Origin: Deltaproteobacteria bacterium
GTDB lineage: Bacteria > Bdellovibrionota > UBA1018 > UBA923
Assembly (NCBI GenBank): GCA_016194725.1
Contig: JACQAW010000292.1
Coordinates: forward strand, 1-14,293
Reading direction: 5' to 3'
DNA length: 14,293 nucleotides
Shown here: positions 12,553 through 14,293 of the stretch, in pieces
Layout of the letters: each line of letters begins with the position of its first letter
Position numbering within the stretch: position 1 is the stretch's first letter
Notes under the pieces: model-generated
The model's input: the letters and a program-made list of their open reading frames with translations, nothing else
Database searches by the model: none
What the model was told of the DNA's origin: nothing
Made by a program: the position numbers and the translations under genes

Positions 12553-13520
12553 TCGGAAACCCGTCCCTGTTGCATGATCTGGCGCACCCGTTCTTCCATG
12601 GGCGGCGCGGTCACGCTCAGATCGTCCACATTGACCGCGTTCATCAGGCGGCGAAGAGCTACCGGAACCTCTTTGGCCGGCACCTCGAGATAAAAGCGTC
12701 CGTCCTCGCCCTGGCGCGCTCCCAGCGCCTGGGGCACCGGGCCGGCCTCGGCCACGGTAAACGAAATGCGCTTCACGTCGCCAAGCCTGCCTACGAGCGT
12801 CGACAACGGGCCGTCGTGCAGCAGCTTGCCCGACTGAATCAAAAATACCCGGGGACACAGCTCTTCCAGATCTTTCATGTAATGACTGGTGAGCAGAACC
12901 GTCACCCCGTCTTCGCGCACGCGCGAGCGAATGAACTCGCGAATGCGGTTCTGCGCCACGACGTCCAGGCCGATGGTGGGCTCGTCCAGAAACAGCAGGC
13001 GCGGCCGGTGCAGCAGCGCTGCCAGAAGCTCCATTTTCATTTTCTCGCCCAGGCTCAGCTTGCGCACCTGCACGTCGAGCAGGCGCTCGACCTCGAGCAT
13101 TTCGCTCAGCGACTTGAGCCGCGTCTTGAACTCTGCGGGCGCGATGTCGTAAACGACTTGACCCAGCCTGAGGTTCTCGCGGGCCGAAACATCGATCCAA
13201 AGCTGTTGGCGCTGACCCATGACGACGCCGATTTGCCGAAGATACGAGTTGTGGCGATGCCAAGGCACCTCGTTCATGACCTGCGCCTCGCCCCCGCTGG
13301 GCACCAACAGGCCTGCGAGCATTTTGACCAGCGTCGTTTTTCCGGCGCCGTTGGCGCCCAGCAGGCCCACGCACGAGCCCGCCTCGATGGAAAAGGAAAC
13401 CCCCTCGACCGCGGCGACGTTCTCGTAACGGCGCAGTGCGAAGTTTCGAGCCATCGCAACCAGGCCGTCACCGGCGTCGTACTTGCGATAAATCTTTGTC
13501 AAACCCTGAACCTTGATCAT
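12549..13520 (-). CDS. ABC transporter ATP-binding protein (COG4586 type)
   Basis: Cytoplasmic ATPase of the exporter, 323 residues from ATG 13520; a TTG eight codons earlier (13544) is less likely. Motifs: Walker A GANGAGKTT (55-63), Q-loop Gln103, signature LSLGEKMKMEL (155-165) replacing the canonical LSGGQ as is usual in this subfamily, Walker B LLFLDEP (175-181, Asp179/Glu180), D-loop IGLD (183-186) and switch His213 (TSH). The N-terminal insertion before Walker A (about 12-34) and the C-terminal domain (about 240-323, ending in MEERVRQIM) also fit COG4586 proteins. It overlaps the first permease by four bases (ATGA) and heads a three-gene operon. It diverges from the PMT gene. Confidence 0.95.
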   Translation of the reverse strand: MIKVQGLTKIYRKYDAGDGLVAMARNFALRRYENVAAVEGVSFSIEAGSCVGLLGANGAGKTTLVKMLAGLLVPSGGEAQVMNEVPWHRHNSYLRQIGVVMGQRQQLWIDVSARENLRLGQVVYDIAPAEFKTRLKSLSEMLEVERLLDVQVRKLSLGEKMKMELLAALLHRPRLLFLDEPTIGLDVVAQNRIREFIRSRVREDGVTVLLTSHYMKDLEELCPRVFLIQSGKLLHDGPLSTLVGRLGDVKRISFTVAEAGPVPQALGARQGEDGRFYLEVPAKEVPVALRRLMNAVNVDDLSVTAPPMEERVRQIMQQGRVSE

Positions 13521-13579
13521 GTCGATGTCTAAGACAATATACAACTTATCCGCAAACTGTTACACCTCAAATAAGAGCT
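13521..13579. promoter_or_regulatory. Divergent intergenic region, probable promoters for exporter operon and PMT gene
   Basis: The two flanking genes start on opposite strands only 59 bp apart, so both promoters must lie here or extend into the coding regions. It is A+T-richer than the genes and holds TATATTG on the minus strand (around 13535-13541), a possible -10 element for the exporter operon. No matching -35 or operator palindrome is evident. Confidence 0.4.
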
Positions 13580-14293
13580 ATGAAACTTGCGCGCAGCATT
13601 CCGAAGTTTTGGCGAATATCGCGACTGACCCTTTGGTCAGTGCTGCCCCTGGTATTCTTTGGCGCTCTGCTGCTGTCCCGCGCTTTCATTCCCCACGAGC
13701 TCATGTTCGACGAGATTCACTATATTCCCGCGGCCAAGGCGTTGATCTTGAATGCGGACAACCTGAACTGGATTCATCCGCCGCTGGCCAAGTACATCAT
13801 GGGGGTCGGCTGGTGGATATTCAGCGATCGCCTGCATCTGCTGGGCGAGCCCACCGTGTTTCGGTGGGTGGCCTCGGGCTTTGGGCTGTGGTCGCTGTGG
13901 GCCGTGCGCGCCTGGATGCTGGCGCTTGGGTTTTCGGGCAAAGCCGCGATGGCGGCGGTTTGGCTGACGGGTTTTAATTTTCTGTGGTTCGTGCAGAGCA
14001 AGACGGGAATGCTCGATATTTTCTATATCACGTTCGCGCTCTGGGGCGGGCTTGACGTGTGGCGCTTCAAACGCGGTTGGCGCATGTGGCGCGGCTGGGT
14101 GGGGCTTGGTCTGGCCCTGGCGTGCAAGTGGTCGGCCGCTCCGTATGTCGCCATCGCGCTTTTCGTGGCGGCAAGCCCCTGGCTCATTCGTATCGCGGGC
14201 GGCGCGCTTGCGGGCGCGACTTATCTGGCATCTTTTATTCCCTTGGTTTTTTTGAACAGCAACGCGGTGCCGCTCACCGATCTGGTGAGTTAT
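13580..14293 (+). CDS. PMT-family (GT39) membrane glycosyltransferase, N-terminal part (runs off window)
   Basis: The first 238 residues are seen and the frame is open to the window end. The family transfers a sugar from a polyprenyl-phosphate donor to protein Ser/Thr (or to lipid-linked glycans) on the outer face of the membrane. Diagnostic features: helix 1 at about 17-35, the FDEIHY motif with the catalytic-type acidic pair Asp44/Glu45 in the first outer loop, NWIHPPLAKYIMG (63-75) equivalent to the PMT HPPLGK motif, TGMLDIFY, and GLALACKWSAAPY matching the PMT lysine-tryptophan motif. Several further membrane helices are visible. ATG 13580 is preceded by AAGAG at only two bases' distance, so the ribosome site is poor. 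Substrate is unknown; the neighbouring exporter operon is divergent, not cotranscribed. Confidence 0.9.
   Translation, partial: MKLARSIPKFWRISRLTLWSVLPLVFFGALLLSRAFIPHELMFDEIHYIPAAKALILNADNLNWIHPPLAKYIMGVGWWIFSDRLHLLGEPTVFRWVASGFGLWSLWAVRAWMLALGFSGKAAMAAVWLTGFNFLWFVQSKTGMLDIFYITFALWGGLDVWRFKRGWRMWRGWVGLGLALACKWSAAPYVAIALFVAASPWLIRIAGGALAGATYLASFIPLVFLNSNAVPLTDLVSY

Noticed and set aside
12553..13374. Upstream extension of the 11725 permease frame, giving a 549-residue ORF
   Set aside because: The extra part overlaps the complete ABC ATPase in another frame and reads as Arg/Gly/Ala-rich shadow; the permease starts at ATG 12552 with an ATGA overlap.
12519..13532. 337-residue plus-strand ORF opposite the ABC ATPase
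   Set aside because: Exact mirror of the ATPase gene with no domain features; shadow.

Overview
The window looks like chromosomal DNA of a Gram-negative bacterium with moderately high G+C. Evidence for an outer membrane is indirect: two exported proteins with type I signal peptides (2354 and 7337) and one likely lipoprotein (9333). The small HAMP-ended membrane protein at the left edge, the PMT-type glycosyltransferase and the COG4586-type ABC cassette recall deltaproteobacterial-type genomes (Myxococcota/Bdellovibrionota/Desulfobacterota). That placement is a low-confidence inference. I see no phage, IS element, CRISPR array, rRNA or tRNA.

Layout. 3-260 (+): C-terminus of a membrane protein ending in a HAMP domain. 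261-501: non-coding, and it turns A+T-rich towards its right end. It holds a near-perfect 36-bp palindrome (442-477) built like a Xer/dif recombination site: 15-bp arms, a 6-bp spacer, and ATAA/TTAT at the inner edges. 502-1710 (+): a XerC/D-like tyrosine recombinase starting 24 bp downstream of the palindrome. Its first ~92 codons are unusual and contain eight imperfect heptanucleotide repeats (721-776). 1707-2225 (-): a small two-TM protein whose stop codon overlaps the recombinase stop.

2354-5482 (+): a likely two-gene operon, an orphan SBP_bac_5 peptide-binding protein followed 15 bp later by the pseudokinase AMPylase SelO with its conserved C-terminal Cys-Ser-Ser. 5549-7066 (+): a large polytopic membrane protein of GT-C-like appearance. 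7215-8098 (+): a 41-codon candidate leader ORF whose stop overlaps, as ATGA, the start of a secreted coiled-coil protein of unknown function.

8119-10829 (-): receiver-only response regulator, membrane histidine kinase (4-bp GTGA overlap), then a lipoprotein of unknown function. 10900-13520 (-): a tightly packed exporter operon of ATPase and two ABC-2-type permeases, with ATGA overlap and 3-bp spacing. 13580-14293 (+): divergent start of a PMT-family (GT39) protein glycosyltransferase that runs off the window.

The best candidate for something new is the recombinase locus: one tyrosine recombinase with its own adjacent, almost symmetric dif-like site, extra half-site copies, and a heptamer tract in the reading frame. 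It resembles in layout the known single-recombinase XerS/difSL and XerH/difH systems, but the site sequence and N-terminal extension are not ones I recognise.
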